Shown piece after piece: positions 1 to 12,496 of a DNA stretch of 60,252 nt. The position numbers were made by a program, and so were the translations under genes. Numbering within the stretch: position 1 is the stretch's first letter; each line of letters starts with the position of its first letter. Under the pieces are notes generated by a model that made no database searches, was not told where the DNA came from, and saw only the letters and a list, made by a program, of their open reading frames with translations. The stretch is from Gonapodya prolifera JEL478 (lineage: Eukaryota; Monoblepharomycota; Monoblepharidomycetes; Monoblepharidales; Gonapodyaceae): the NCBI GenBank assembly GCA_001574975.1, contig KQ965767.1, forward strand, positions 20,815-81,066, in the 5' to 3' direction.

Positions 1-762
1 GTTGCGGGACTCAAGGAGGTCTTGGAGGCGATGGGGGGCGGGAAGCAGTGTGCGAGGATGCCGGGGGGCGGAAGCGGTCATGAGGCTGTCAAGGAGTGTT
101 GCCGAGGCGTGGCTGGCTGCTGTTGCAAACACCTCTAATTCATCTGCACTCGTCCTCCAACTCCTCCACCAAGCTCATCCCCTCCCTCCCACCAGCCTAC
201 ATATCTCATCGCCAATCACTCACCGCATCGTTCTTCATGCCTTCTTCTCTCGTCAACTGTGCGGCGCTCGCAAGAGTGTGGGTGCTGGGACAGGAGTACG
301 GCAAGGATTTGACAGAGTGTGGTGGCACCCTGAGGAGGTGGTGTGCGCAGTGGGCGGGAGTGGAGGGGAACTTGGACTTGCCAGATGTTCCAGTGGGACT
401 GTTGCAGGACAATATCGTGCTGGTCGGTACTGTACCAAAGCTTGACGAGGAAGTCAAGGCCGCAGTACTGAGAGATAGTCAACTGGACGCCGACATATCA
501 ATGGAAAAAGCCTCGCTCGTCTCCCCGGCGCCTTCTTGAGCGACACTGACACCACCGTGGACAAATCACTCGCCGACCTTACATCCACTCGATCACTCTC
601 GACGCCTTTTTCGGCGGGCATATCGGGGCTCCGGAGAAAATGGCGGAGACGCATGCTGAGGGGGCGGCAGTGGAGGCGCCGGCGACTGTGAAAGGGAAAG
701 AGAAGAAGTAGTAGAAGAGACGGGCAGGCGGCGAGGGTGGGGATGAGATCGACATGATTTTC
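1..762 (+). other. Possible 3' end of an unidentified gene
   Basis: No family is recognised here. Short open stretches lie in different plus-strand frames: one ends at about 138 in a Cys-rich tail, one runs from about 240 to 539, and one ends at about 710 with a Lys-rich tail (ending VKGKEKK). They could be terminal exons of a gene that begins left of the window, but I could not find a phase-consistent chain of donors and acceptors. Treat the stretch as unresolved coding-like sequence. Confidence 0.2.
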
Positions 763-2018
763 AAACGAACGAAAAGCTAGCTACCACTGCAGTCGCAGCA
801 TTGATAATCGATGCGTTTATATGCAGCTTCAACATTACGAAGGCGCCCACGTCACGTATCTGTGATTAGGTGTGTTGAAACTCGATTTCTCCTTACGCTT
901 GTTCTGTATGATCAAAGCCAGTCCAAGACACGGTTTTTGTGTGGACGTGATTTGGAGGTTACAGCTACTCCCGAAATAGTGTATTGGAGTTTTCAGCCCA
1001 CTTATTCCATTACATCTCTCCTCAAATCCAGACCGTCTAAAGGTCACGTGAAGCGACCTCTGATACTCACTGAACCATTGGCAGGTGAGCAGCTGGTACC
1101 ATCGCCTGCCATTTCAGCTTGATGGCCCTGATAGCAAAACGGTTCGACTACCCCAACAAAAATGAAAGTCAGCGATTGTACAAGTAGTTGCACCGCTCGA
1201 AGCTGTATGCATATACATCATCAACGCACCAGTTCTGCAAATGATCGTAGAGCTAAATCGTCCAATACTGGTGACATTTCCTGCTCATTCAAGGGTACCC
1301 ACAGCTGCGCGGCGCGCTGGGAATAGACATTATCGCGAGATGAACTTGCGATTCTTTGTTTCCATTTCACTAAACTTCACGTACTTTTGCCGTTTCAACG
1401 TCCACCATCTTGCACAAAAGAGGACAAGATCACAGATAGTCACAAGCGCAATGTGTGCGATCAATTACCTTTCGGACACGTGGGCTATCAATCATTTCCG
1501 ATCTTTCCAGGAGGCTGCTTCGATGTTCCCGCAGGAAAAGTTCGGAAGCAAAAACAAAAAAGGTCCCCGAAAACATATCCGCTAAAAGCGTTTCCATTTG
1601 CGTCTCCCCAACGGAACATGCCGCAGCCCAGAGTACAGTTTGATCAAACAGTACGCTGTAGGCAGGTCCAACGTTGGCTGGATCAGCAGCGATCCAACCA
1701 CAAGTCGCAACTTACCGTAAAAACAACGAAGATTTTTGCAATACTCCCATCGACAAAATGGCACGTTGCAACCCCAGGCAGCAAACATTGCCCAAAAACG
1801 AGATGATCTTCGCGGCGTACTCATTCAAAACAATTGGGCTGTGTGGCAACAGAGACCAGTCGACCAGGCACGTTCGAGTAGCCTTCGACCTGACAAAATA
1901 TCCATCCACCATACGTTTGCGTCACTCAAGGTTGACGAGCAGAAATCGTCAGCACCAGCTCTCACCTGCATCGCCATCCACGTTATGAAAAGCGTACTTC
2001 CAGACTCCGTTAACAGAT
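763..2018. other. Unassigned stretch
   Basis: Only short overlapping open frames on both strands, with no recognisable domain, repeat or RNA gene. It lies downstream of the minus-strand gene ending at 2019. Confidence 0.35.
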
Positions 2019-3884
2019 TCATCTGGAAGACAGCTTTGGATTACTTTGTATCGAGCAGCTGAGAGAGTTTTTGAAACTAGAAGTGAGAAATGGTGCTGCA
2101 ATCTCCACTGCTATCTCGAGCCAAACCGAAGACCGCACGCCTTGGTTCGATGATTCCGCCAAAATTGTGCTCCTTATGTTGCTTGCCAATCTCAACATGG
2201 CATTAATGATCTCAGCAGGAACCTTTGACGTAGGAAGCAGAGAACTGCTTCCAAACTGAGATGTGATCATAAGGTCGTGTGATATCGTGGGAGTTACTCC
2301 GTCCTCTTCCGCTCCTCGTTGCCGGAACGGGACCTTCGCGACTCCCATCCAAGTGGGATAACAAAGCAACGAAGATGCGAGAATCGTATTTTCGGCCTCT
2401 TTGAGCGCAGTCTCTCGTAAGAGTGCCACATCAGCTCCCACCGTGGACTGTACCAGTTCTAACAGTTGCAATCGATGTTCGTTGAGATCATTCCATCCGG
2501 AAATTGCACATTCAAGCGAAGAGTCCAGTACAGTTGTTGGAACATCTTTCGTCTTGTCTTTCATGTCATCCAGAATGTCAACAATAAATGCCTTCGTGGG
2601 AGTTAGATATTCTGCCAAAGAGTTGTCCGTTCCAACAATCTTGAGAGCGATTATTAAAATCTCTGTCGTTTGCAGAACTTGTCCGAGCTGCCGTTGTTAT
2701 GAAGAACAGGAGATCCCCAATGTCTTCCGCATCCAGATTATCAAATGTTTTCCTCAAACAAATGTGCGGTAAACAAAAATCGCGAGTTTTCCGAGATTGG
2801 GAGCAGGAATTCCAACACCTTGGAAGACTTTGGAGAGAAGCTTCGGGTCAAAATCTCCAGCTTTAAGGAAGTACGCCCAAAAGAGATTGAGGGCGACAAA
2901 GAAATAAAGTGTTGTCGAATCATCTGGGGCGTGGCCCACAGATTGAAATGTTTTAAAATACAATCGCGCCAACGTGACGCCAAAGAGTGGGATCAACTCT
3001 GAGAAGTACCTCACAGCATCACCATCGAAATGATTGAAGAGGTCATCAAAAGAGCGAACACACGCCACGTTCTGCAGCAAGACGAAATTGAGGTTCTACT
3101 GTGCGAACGCTTTCCTGGGGTACAGAAAGATGAAACACGAGGACAACAGCACGCAAACAGCCAGCTAGATGATCTCCACAAGGTCACGAGTAACAACCTG
3201 TTTCGCCAGTCCCTCCCAGAGAATCCTACCGAAATCTCTTGCCTCTTTGCGCCATTGAAAAAGTAGTAAGATAACTCCCAGCATGGCGCTTTCAGAAACT
3301 CTGATATTCGTGTCATTTAGTACTAAAGCCACAGTCACATCCACAAACAACTCGTCAAGCACTCTGTCCACCAAAAAGCATTCTGGATACTCCAGAATCT
3401 CCGAGATTACAGGAAGGCAGTCACCAGCAAGGGCCCGTTGTCGGGCGAGTGGCGAGCTCGTCCTCATCTTCAGATTCCTGGGTATCTTTGATGGTCCTGA
3501 GATCACGCAGCGTTTGCAGTTCTTGAGACGCCCAGTTCAAACGTTCAAGAACTCGGTCCCGGTCCCACTGTTGGATGTGTCCCATCACTTCAGCAGTAGC
3601 TGGGGTAACGGCGCCACGGGCGGCAAAGATGGCAGAAAAGCTGGGTTTGCAGACCGTGTGATAGGACCGGACACAGTCTACACAGTTTCAAAGGCTTCAC
3701 GCGAATCGTTCGAGAGCAATGGCTGCATCGCTCCGGTTATCGGTTGAGAAGAGAGTGTTTCAACCCACCGCGCGTTGAGGTCGTCCTGTACGCAAAGGTC
3801 AGCAAGTGCTTTGAGTCGCAATATCAACGTGTTGGAGAGATAGCGACCTTCGATAGCCCAATACTTTTTGAAGATTTCGTGCTT
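2019..3884 (-). CDS. Unknown helical-repeat-like protein with frame breaks
   Basis: The minus strand reads as a largely alpha-helical, Leu-rich protein (coding segments about 3884-3680, 3650-3425, 3430-3165, 3080-2754, 2745-2680 and 2680-2019, the last ending at a stop at 2019). The composition resembles ARM/HEAT-type superhelical proteins, but no family motif is visible. Adjoining segments change frame near 3425 and near 2680 without a usable GT-AG intron, so single-base indels (decay or assembly error) are likely. The block at 3884 begins right after a good acceptor (TCACAG), so it may continue the membrane-protein gene upstream, although the phases do not match (2 into 0). Function unknown. 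Confidence 0.4.
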
Positions 3885-3924
3885 CTGTGATGAAAAAAGT
3901 GGTTTCAAGATCAATCATGCTCAC

Positions 3925-6081
3925 CTGGTCCCCAAGCGTATCCCCTCTTCAGTTTCATCCAAATTCGCCCCATCCCCAGCGTCGGACTCCTCAGCAAGGT
4001 CACCTTGCTCCAAGCGCGAGTAGCCCTCGCCGTATGTCTCGTAAATCAGGGCGTACAGCCGGGGCAGAGGAAGGACAGCCGCAAGTACGAGAAAGAAGAT
4101 CACGAGACCTTCAAAGGGAATCGAGTTGCTGTAGCCCACTTACGCAAATGTCAGAGAGCGTCTCACCACAGGAGTAGATGTCCGATTTATCAAAACCTGC
4201 TATTTTGTGCTTCGGATCCTTAAATGCATCTGCACCCCAGGCAGAATGTCGGAATGGAGGAGACTCGGAGATTACTGCGACGTCTCCCGTGTCTGCGAGT
4301 TTGGCCTTGCAGTCGGTGATGGACTTAAAAACGGAGGGCGGACCACCACACTTTCCAAGCAGACTTCGCGACGTCCACTCTACTAGGTGCGATAGCTCCC
4401 CCAATCAATCACCGGGTAAAGGCGAGTCGGCAGCTGCTGAAACTCGAAGACTGCCAGTTGGGCCTCGCGTCTTCCAGCCAGCTCGTGGGAGGGCATCCCC
4501 GATTCCACTCAGTGACCGCAGGCATCACAGGCTTCTTCGGTTGCACCTTTTATACGCTCGCCGGAAACACAGGCCGTTGGGAATGCAACTGTTGCTGAAT
4601 GATTCGTGCCGCCACAAATATGTGCTTTGATAGATGTCGTTGCAGCGTATCGAGAAAGTTAGGTTTGAAGGAAAGGGACGACTTAGTCGTCGAATCAAAC
4701 GCAACTCCTGCGTAGCAGCGAAAGCGTCAATAAAAACACACACCCATGAATTGAGTGACGAAAGGTCAAAAGTTCCCTTGGGAGGAACTTTGAAGAGATG
4801 AGGAACTTCTGTGATATCAGACATGCAAAATCAGCCTTGCACTTGAACGGTCAAAAATGTCAGTATCAACTCACTTACTCTTGCAGCATAGGAGCTCGAT
4901 CCAAGTTGGGTACGATGTCTATGTATGTGAGCTGAATCAGACGGGGAACACAAAGAGCGCATCATCCACATGAATTCACAAGGAGTAATGTGTGGTACTG
5001 ACCTAAAACGGATAGGCACCAGCGAGGAATTGGTGCTTGAATGTGTAGATTCCATATTGTTTGACGAAGTGAAGTAATCGATCCGATAAGAGCCAGAGAG
5101 ATAGAATTTCGGATTGACATGAACCTATGACGGAAACGAAAATCTTTGAAATGCGAACGTGGAGCGGTTGGGACTAGCACACCAGTCCACACCGAGAAAC
5201 AGGTTTCCCGAAATCCTGTTCGTTCCCTCGCTTCCAGGCGAAGCCACAGTTGATTTGAATCATTACTATGATTTCGACTCCAAAATGGTAGCGAAATCTC
5301 CACGGATTCGATCGATTCTCCGCAGAGTTCTGTTGCCTTGCGCCGACGCCGACACACGTTTCCTCTTGTCGTGCGGGTCCGACAGAGTCCAAACACACGA
5401 CGCCCGAGCGTAATAGCTCCCCTGAGCGACTGTGAGGCTCCGCGCGGGTCCGCGCAATCGGCTTGAATCGAGTTGCAAATAAGTGCGATCGTTTCCAGCG
5501 CTGCGGTCGCAGCGTTTTGTCTCGTGCTGTGGTCTCCCTTTTTTGTCGAGCAGAATCGAAAGAAATTCGCCAACGGTCGCTGGGAAGCGCGAAAGAGGTG
5601 TTGTGAACCGAGGACACTGGCAAAATTGTGGCGCGGTTTCTGGCCGGCAGAAAGACCTGAATCGGCAGAACTGACAGTGTTGTGTGGACTACAAAAGTGG
5701 TTTTAACTTTGAAAATTATAATGTCGAAATCTTCCACTCTTCATCGCGATCAGGAAACCGCATCTTATCTCTGTCATTCTAAAGATTACTTTCAGGTCGT
5801 CTCTCTCTCCGAATCGTGTTCCAGACGAGAGCGTGCGGTAATCGTGTGCGGAACGTGATGCCTGCCTTCGATGCTCCAACACGCACCCGGTACGACTCAC
5901 TGCGACGCTTGTGAGGATGCACGAAAGCTTGCTTTTTGTGTCCTGCGTACGTTCCGATTAAGCGCACGATAATAACGTTATGGACTACAATTAGAAATGT
6001 AATTATAAACCTCACGATCGTCAGGACGAAGGCTAGTGCCGGGTAGCCCCGAATAATTCCCTTCAGGCTATTTTCCAGCAT
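3925..6081 (-). CDS. Putative multi-exon membrane protein
   Basis: The ATG at 6081 opens a hydrophobic N-terminal segment (about 6060-5960). Later coding segments are about 5480-5266 (ending in an extracellular-looking stretch with SYYARASCVWTLSDP, loosely like a CUB domain), 4824-4555, about 4525-4390 and 4404-4150. A second hydrophobic helix (GLVIFFLVLAAVLPL) lies at about 4125-4070, followed by an acidic tail to a GTGAGC donor at 3924. This suggests an exoplasmic region anchored near its C terminus. The exon chain is uncertain, and joins between 5.9 and 4.8 kb were not resolved. The part at 4555-4602 is clearly similar to the gene at 21.9-23.2 kb; here the matching donor is GC instead of GT. 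No named family. Confidence 0.35.
4555..4602 (-). repeat. Segment shared with the 22.3 kb gene (copy A)
   Basis: About 48 bases closely match 22283-22331 in the same orientation (roughly 42 positions identical by eye). The encoded peptides are FSNSCIPNGLCF here and FGNGCTPNGHVF there. Weaker similarity continues past the block (CACGAGCTG near 4479-4490 and 22235-22249). It is best read as a shared exon of two paralogous genes. Confidence 0.6.
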
Positions 6082-6627
6082 TGTCGTGCGCACCAGTTTG
6101 TTTCTGTGTCTGAATGGCTCGTTTCGCAATAGTGCCTATGAGAATACGACTAGAACTCCCCCGCGAACCGCTGCTTCTCTTCTCCATATCTCTACTTTCA
6201 TTTGAGCTTCTGCTTCTTGTCCTCGTGTGGTTTCTCTCTTGCTCTTGGATCTCTTCCGGGACTCAGCTCACACTCGCCCCAGCACCCGTCCCACGCTCTC
6301 TCACCCTAAGGACCGCAACCAGCGCCCTCACGGCTTGCAGACCACAATTATGGATCTCGTCCAAAGTTATTGACGAGCAACACATAATTTCAACCAGCCG
6401 CTCCTGTAAGGAGGGAGGGGACATTTCTTGCAGAACTTGGTAACACGGAGAGGGAACACGGGAGATGAATTTTCTCGCACTCGCTCCTCGCTTTCCAGCA
6501 AAAGTTGCAAGGCTGAATTATATATCACAATGCTATCATAACCGACGAATCTGATAAAAATTAGATCGGCCTTCCAATATATTAAGCGATAACAGTTCTC
6601 AATTCCCGCATTTTTTAACTCCAAGTC
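6082..6627. other. Intergenic, nothing recognised
   Basis: Lies between the 3' end of the kinase-LRR gene (6628) and the start of the next minus-strand gene (6081). Pyrimidine-rich on the plus strand. No domain or RNA gene seen. Confidence 0.4.
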
Positions 6628-9230
6628 CTAAAGATAGATGTTCAGACTGGGTAAGCTCTTTAGCCCTTCGCGAAGGGCAGTCACTCCGTTGTCTCCAATA
6701 TTGTTATCTGGTTGACCAACACTCAACACGAAACCGCACAAACAGCAAGAAGGTGATCCAACTCACCTTCGAGATGCAAAGAAATGAGGTTCGTAAGACT
6801 CTTGAGCCCTTTTGCAAAGGCCTTTGCCCCACCATCTCCGATTAAATTGTCTGTACCGCCGAACATTGTCACAGTGTCAGACGCTGCAACGTCAGTGGAC
6901 TCAACTCACAAGAAAGATCCAAAGTTGCGAGACTGGTCAAGTTTTTGAGTCCTTCAGCAAGGGCCTTCGCTCCAATATCTCCAGTGCTGTTATCTGCAAA
7001 GGCATTTGACGATGTCGGAAAACCATCTTCCAAACCTTGAGCAATGCGTCTTACCTCCGAGATTTAATACAGTGAGGTGGGTGAGGCCCTTGAGTGCTTC
7101 TCCGAGGGCCTTTGCTCCAACATTTCCAAATGCGTTGCCTGCGCAATTGAAAATACAATCACGTCATGCGTGACAAAGCTTTCACGTATTATCACTAACC
7201 CTTGAGGTCCAGAGTAGTGAGGCTGGTCAGGCTCTTTATCCCTTCACTGAGACCCTTCACACCATCGTCTGCAAACTCATTCCCTACAGTGCACTCAAGA
7301 TTGAAATTGGAGTCACAGGACACACAAAATTCAATTCAAATTACCGGAAAGATCCAACGTAGTGAGATTCGTCAGGTCCTTGATTCCCTTGCCAATGGCC
7401 GTTGCTCCATCGTCTCCGAGACCATTATCTGCACATCCAACCATATTCAGACGCTGTGTCACCTGACCCAACGCTGCCTGATTCAACTCACGACATAGAT
7501 TTAAGCCAGTGAGGCCTTTTAGGCTTTTCAGAGCTTCGCCAAGGGACTCTGCTCCGTCATCTGAGATGCTGTTCCCTGTAACATCCGAGAGAGACTGGTC
7601 ATTGGATCACGCAGCACGAAACACATATGATCAACTTACAAGAAAGATCCCACGTAGAGAGGCTGGTCGCGCCACTGAGTCCGTCCGCAAGGGCCTTTAT
7701 GCCTTCGTCTCCAATTTCGTTCCCTACACCAAAATCCAAATATCATCGTCCATGAACCCTGACAATGTGCCAAGTGTCGCTAAGTTGCCAGACTCCACTT
7801 ACGGCTCAAAACCAGCGTAGTAAGAGTTTTCTTCATGCCTTTTAGCCCTTCTGCAAGTGCAATAGCTCCGTCATCTCCAATTTGATTCCCTGTCCAATTG
7901 ATTTCTCAAAGTTCCATATCACATAGAAAATTATGTAACGCAACTCACGCCTTATATACAAAAACACGAGACTGTGAAGACCTTTGAGGCCTTCACTGAG
8001 GGCCTTTGCGCCATCATCTCCAATTTGGTTCCCTTACCGTTTCACAACTTGAGTCCAAGCCAGTCACATCACATTTGGCAAATTTCAACTCACAGGAGAG
8101 GTCCAAAGATGCGAGGTGCTTCAGCTCCTTCATCCCTTCACGAAGAGCGCTTGCTCCGTCCTTTCCGATTTGGTTGTCTAAACCAACAGCCATTCTTGCA
8201 GTGACACTTGACAGACACAGCAACTTGGCTTACAAGCAAGATTCAAAGAAGAAAGATTTCCAATGGTCTTCAGCCCTTCAGAAAGAGCCCTCACACCATT
8301 GTCCCCAATTTGGTTTTCTAATCAATTAACCATGAGTCCATGCAGAGCCCACTGCAGCACAAAACATCTCACCGTTGAGATCAAAAATGCTGAGACTGGT
8401 CAAGCCCTTGATCCCTTCAGCAAGGGCCTTTGCTCCATCATCGCCGATGTCGTTGCCTTTAGATTGAAGCCCAAACGGATTACTGTAATTCAAATCGAGA
8501 CCACAAACATTGAAACTCACTTTGAACGTCCAAATAATGCAAATTGGTTTGCATGCGAATGGCTCCAGCGAGCTCAACCATACCAGTAGGACCCATTCCG
8601 AGTCCTGTGCAGCAAAAAAAAGTCGTAAGGTTTGTTTTGAAGAAATAGCATGACTTCGCTTACCTGCAACGTTGAGTTTCTGCAATTTTCTCAGATTTGA
8701 TAGAGCTTTTGCGAGAAAAGCAGCACCCGATTTTCCGAAGTTGTTGTCTACCATGGTGGTTTCATGAATGAAGCAGAGTATACGATTGCGAGACAGCGTG
8801 AGGGCACTCAACATGCAAGACTCAAATGAGTCAGATTTTCAAGTCTTTTGAAAAAGGGCACCATTGCCCCCATATTCTGTTCAGTCAAATTGATATCTGC
8901 GGGCGCAATAAAGGAATATTGTTGTACAAAAACAAACACGAGGTTAGATTCTTACCTGCAAGGTTAAGTTGCTCCAGTGTTTCTTTTGAGCTGAGTGCAC
9001 CCGGAAGTTGGGGTAGTTTCCCAGCAGTTGGGTTGCCTAAATTGAACATAAGTCAATCAAATTTGAAAAAAATCTTCTGGATCGACCATACGCACTGGAT
9101 ACATCCAAAAGCATCAGCTTACCACACTCTGCAAGAGAAGCCGTGATAGATTCCAGAACCTCCGGGTTAACACCTGACCACGCAACTCTTAGCAGAAGAG
9201 CACTGGCGTGGCTTCAATCATATCTCACTT
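6628..9230 (-). repeat. Array of one-LRR-per-exon modules
   Basis: About 17 leucine-rich repeats are each encoded by one exon of about 84 bases (28 residues) separated by introns of about 55-75 bases. Units follow [20 protein letters not shown]. Introns sit after the first base of the codon for the leading Asp/Gly/Glu, so exons are symmetrical (phase 1-1) and can be gained, lost or skipped without shifting the frame. Units near 8.8-9.1 kb (N-terminal) are more divergent; the last unit ends the protein at 6628. Confidence 0.85.
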
Positions 9231-11055
9231 TTTAGCCAGAGGTGCGTGAGATCCGAGTCATCCATATCAATTACGGCATTCAATTGCTCTATGTCGGAGG
9301 GGCTCAATGATTTCCCTAAAGGGTGTGTCAAAGTGCAAAAGTCACCACTCGTCACTCACTCCATCACGAGCAATAAATAAATTAAACTGCGTGTTCAACA
9401 AACCTTGTAGACATACTTTGAAGGTCCTGTTTCGTGCATACGGGATGACCGCCATCGCAACTTCGAGATCGAATATGTCATTTACCAAAGGAATCCATCC
9501 TGTCTTGCCAGTTCGAAGATTTTTCACTCGGCAAATGGCGCGATCACTATCCCAGTGAGTAACTTGGACTTCATCGCCAGGTTCGACTTCAATCTCCCTT
9601 CGAGATGTGGGAACGTATGGTACTCTGAGATTGAGCAGCAAGCCAGACCTTGGTTCAGAACTATGCCGAAGTAACTGTACTGCAATCCCACTTCACCTCG
9701 CGCGAAGAACCCATCCCGCAAGACTCGCAAAGCACGAGGAATCCATTGCTTTGCGCTCGTCAGTGCGATCTTTGTCGATAGATTCATCTGAAAACCAAAG
9801 CTCCCGATCTTTTTGAGATCGAAGTTCTGCATTTTATAAAAATACAGTTCATGCAAATTTCCTTTAGGAAGCAACAGTGTCGTCAGGAAAAACAGCGACA
9901 TACCTTGACGAACTTCCGTAAAGTTCGCAGAATCTGGACTATGATAGGAAACAAGAAAACAGATGAAGACAGCAGGAGCCTAATTTGGTGCGCTTATGGG
10001 CGATGTACTCACACATACGGTTGTAGTGCCGTCACGATATCGTTAAATGAAGGCCGGGATTTCGGACTGTCATCCCAGCATTTTTGCACGAGGGAGATAA
10101 CCTCTTCAGGCACATCTGCTAGACAGGACACATCTGGCCGCTTCTTATCGACAATTGCTTGGGCGATTTCAGTGTCAGTGTTATAGCCTTCGAATGGTTT
10201 TTTCCCCGAAAGCATCTGCATCAATGGTTTGAGCTCCACTGGGTTGTTACATCTACGAACACAAAAACTCACTGAGAACGCGGTCATGCCATACGCAAAA
10301 ACGTCGCCAGCCTTAGTGGTTGGTTCTCCGAAGAACCTTTCCGGCGGCATGTAAGCAGTCGTACCAACCCGATCGCCTTTTGTCGTTTCTGAGTTGCCCA
10401 TTTTGACAGACCCAAAGTCAACCAAGCGAGCATTCCCGTTCTCGTCGACCATCACGTTGATCGCCTTCAAGTCTGCGTGTATTATGTTGAGAGAGTGCAA
10501 ATACTCCATCCCACGGGCAATGCCATAAAGCTGTGAAGAGGACATTTGAATCCGATAACAATAGCAGAGTTATAGATGAAAGGAGCTCACCAGCTTGAGC
10601 TTATCGCCGCCTGGGGTCTTTTCGAGATAGGTTCGGCAATCACCGTTTTTCATATACGGTGAAGCCATGAAGAAGCACTCTTGGTGGACACCATTCCATT
10701 TCCAGCTGTAGGAGCCTGCGCCATACAATGGCATTACGTTGGGATGGTCTTTCAGTTTCCACCAGGCAGCTGCTTCGCGTCGAAATGCTTCCGCGTGCTC
10801 CTGAATATGTGGACTCGCAAACTTGGGATCGAGGACCTTGATGGCAACTCCTGAGATGCCGCGAACTTCGCCCAGGAAGACTCTGCTGTATCCACCTGCG
10901 CCGACACTGTAGTCTTGACACTTGACCATGCGTGAATCTTTGAACCATGGTTCCTCCTCGATCGGAGCTTGACCTTGATCCTGAATCGGCCCTTTCGAGT
11001 CCCGGCTCTGTCCTTCCGCGAGCATTTGGAATGGGTGGATGCGCGATTGCAACAT
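6628..11055 (-). CDS. TKL-like protein kinase with SH3 domain and LRR array
   Basis: Exons 11055-10591, 10530-10273, 10215-10019, 9938-9904, 9826-9697, 9660-9404 and 9315-9229 join in phase, followed by about 17 LRR exons down to a TAG at 6628. Kinase features: glycine loop [15 protein letters not shown] lysine, HADLKAIN catalytic loop (HRD arginine replaced by Ala, so non-RD), DFG and MPPERF. A charged linker ([13 protein letters not shown]) leads to an SH3 domain ([10 protein letters not shown]...TGKTGWIP) at about 9640-9480; its usual first Trp is missing. LRRs of RNI type follow. Predicted length is near 950-1000 residues; the join between the 9229 exon and the first LRR exon is not phase-resolved. 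Likely an intracellular signalling or scaffold kinase; ligand and target are unknown. The ATG at 11055 is the first in frame after an upstream stop. Confidence 0.75.
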
Positions 11056-12496
11056 TCGGTGAGAACTGGTCCGAGAACTGTTCCAGTTCGATTGACGTTT
11101 GATGAAATGCAGCTCCCATCAATCACTTTCATTATAGAATAGAGTGGTTTGACTTGGTCGCGGTAGTCGCTCCAAAGAGTTTGTGCAACATTTATGAGCC
11201 GGGGGCAACGGTGTCCATGGAATGTCAGTCTGACACACCGCGAATGCAATCAATTCATTTTGTCGAAAATTTGGATCTCTAGTTGCATAAAGTCATATTG
11301 TGTAGCTAACGCCGAAACAAGTTTCACGTCCCCGCTTCTCATTCCTACTTGCGATCTGTCAGTCTCCTTCACCACCGGTAACTGGCCGGATTCTGCGCAA
11401 TGTGGTGCCGGGCCCTTCCTCTCTTCGTATGCAGAGTTCGCCGATGAAGCTTTCCGCGCCAGCGGGGTACAGCCTACACTAATTTTGGCGGTGTCGTGGT
11501 AAACAGTCTCGCTTTCCGCACAGCCAGTGCCCTACAAGGGAAGCCAAACGTACAAAAGCGTTAGTACGTCCACAGTGCTTGTGTGCAAAAATCGATGACA
11601 CAGAGAAAGAACTTATGAACACAACCTTGCGTGACGTGTTCATAACCCACCGAGTGACTTCGCCACTCACTGACGCAAAGTTGTGAAGGAAAAGAATCGG
11701 ACATCGGTAACCATGAAGACGTTAGGGCTTGTGGAAGCAGACGTTTGTGCGAAATGAGCACAGTGTCCAGTCATTGAGGTTTCAATTGACGAGATCGACG
11801 TTCTGATCTGCTGTGAGGTAACTGAGGTGGCAGCGGGAGTAGCCAGAGGGGCGGCCAGAATGACAGCTTGACAAGCTGACAGATCATGATTCGACAGAAA
11901 CAGTGCCAGTACTGTCGTTCCTCTCCATGGAGGTTCTACGAGAGCTCCAATGCGGTTCCACGGACGTCCCTCCGTCGACCTCCTGCTCACCGACGTGACA
12001 TCGATCCCACCTTGACCAGATGCCTTCATTGATAGATCCGCCCAACACTCTGCTTACGAAAGGAGCTTTCCATCGCGTCCAGATGTAAATCGAGAAGATC
12101 CACTCGTCCGCTTGCACCATTATAAGGCTGTCATTTCCGGCACCATGCCGTTCGCTGTACGGGCTGCGCATGACGAGCGGCTGCGAACTAGCCGTTCTAT
12201 GAAGTCGGCAGACGTACGTATCTGTTCGCGGATTAAAAGCCGAGTATCAATGTAGCTAGGCTCCTATCGTGGCTCTTCGAGCTCAACGCGTCGTCAGTGG
12301 TGGTTCGGCGGTAAAAGATTTCGAATTGAGAGGCGCATTGCGACAAAGAGTCTCGAAAGGTGTTTTGAATGAGGAACGTGAGGCCACCGTGCGGTGATCG
12401 AAACGAGCTCTCCAGTTTCCATCTTTTTCCAAAGAGGACAAGCAGCAGTGCCACTTTTGTTGTGCGCCATGTTACCACAGCCATCTTCACCTCGAC
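11056..12496. other. Divergent intergenic region between kinase-LRR gene and COG2
   Basis: 1.4 kb with short open frames on both strands and no recognisable domain. It should hold the promoters of the minus-strand kinase gene and plus-strand COG2; no specific site is convincing by eye. Confidence 0.4.

Noticed and set aside
1139-1155. GGTTCGACTACCCC, resembling a tRNA B box
   Set aside because: No matching A box or acceptor-stem pairing within tRNA distance; no tRNA gene could be folded by eye.
10216-10272. A 19-codon insertion in the kinase domain, open in frame
   Set aside because: It is bounded by GTGAGT and CAG, is a multiple of three, and removing it restores a normal kinase sequence (GMTAFS joined to [10 protein letters not shown]); it is an intron.
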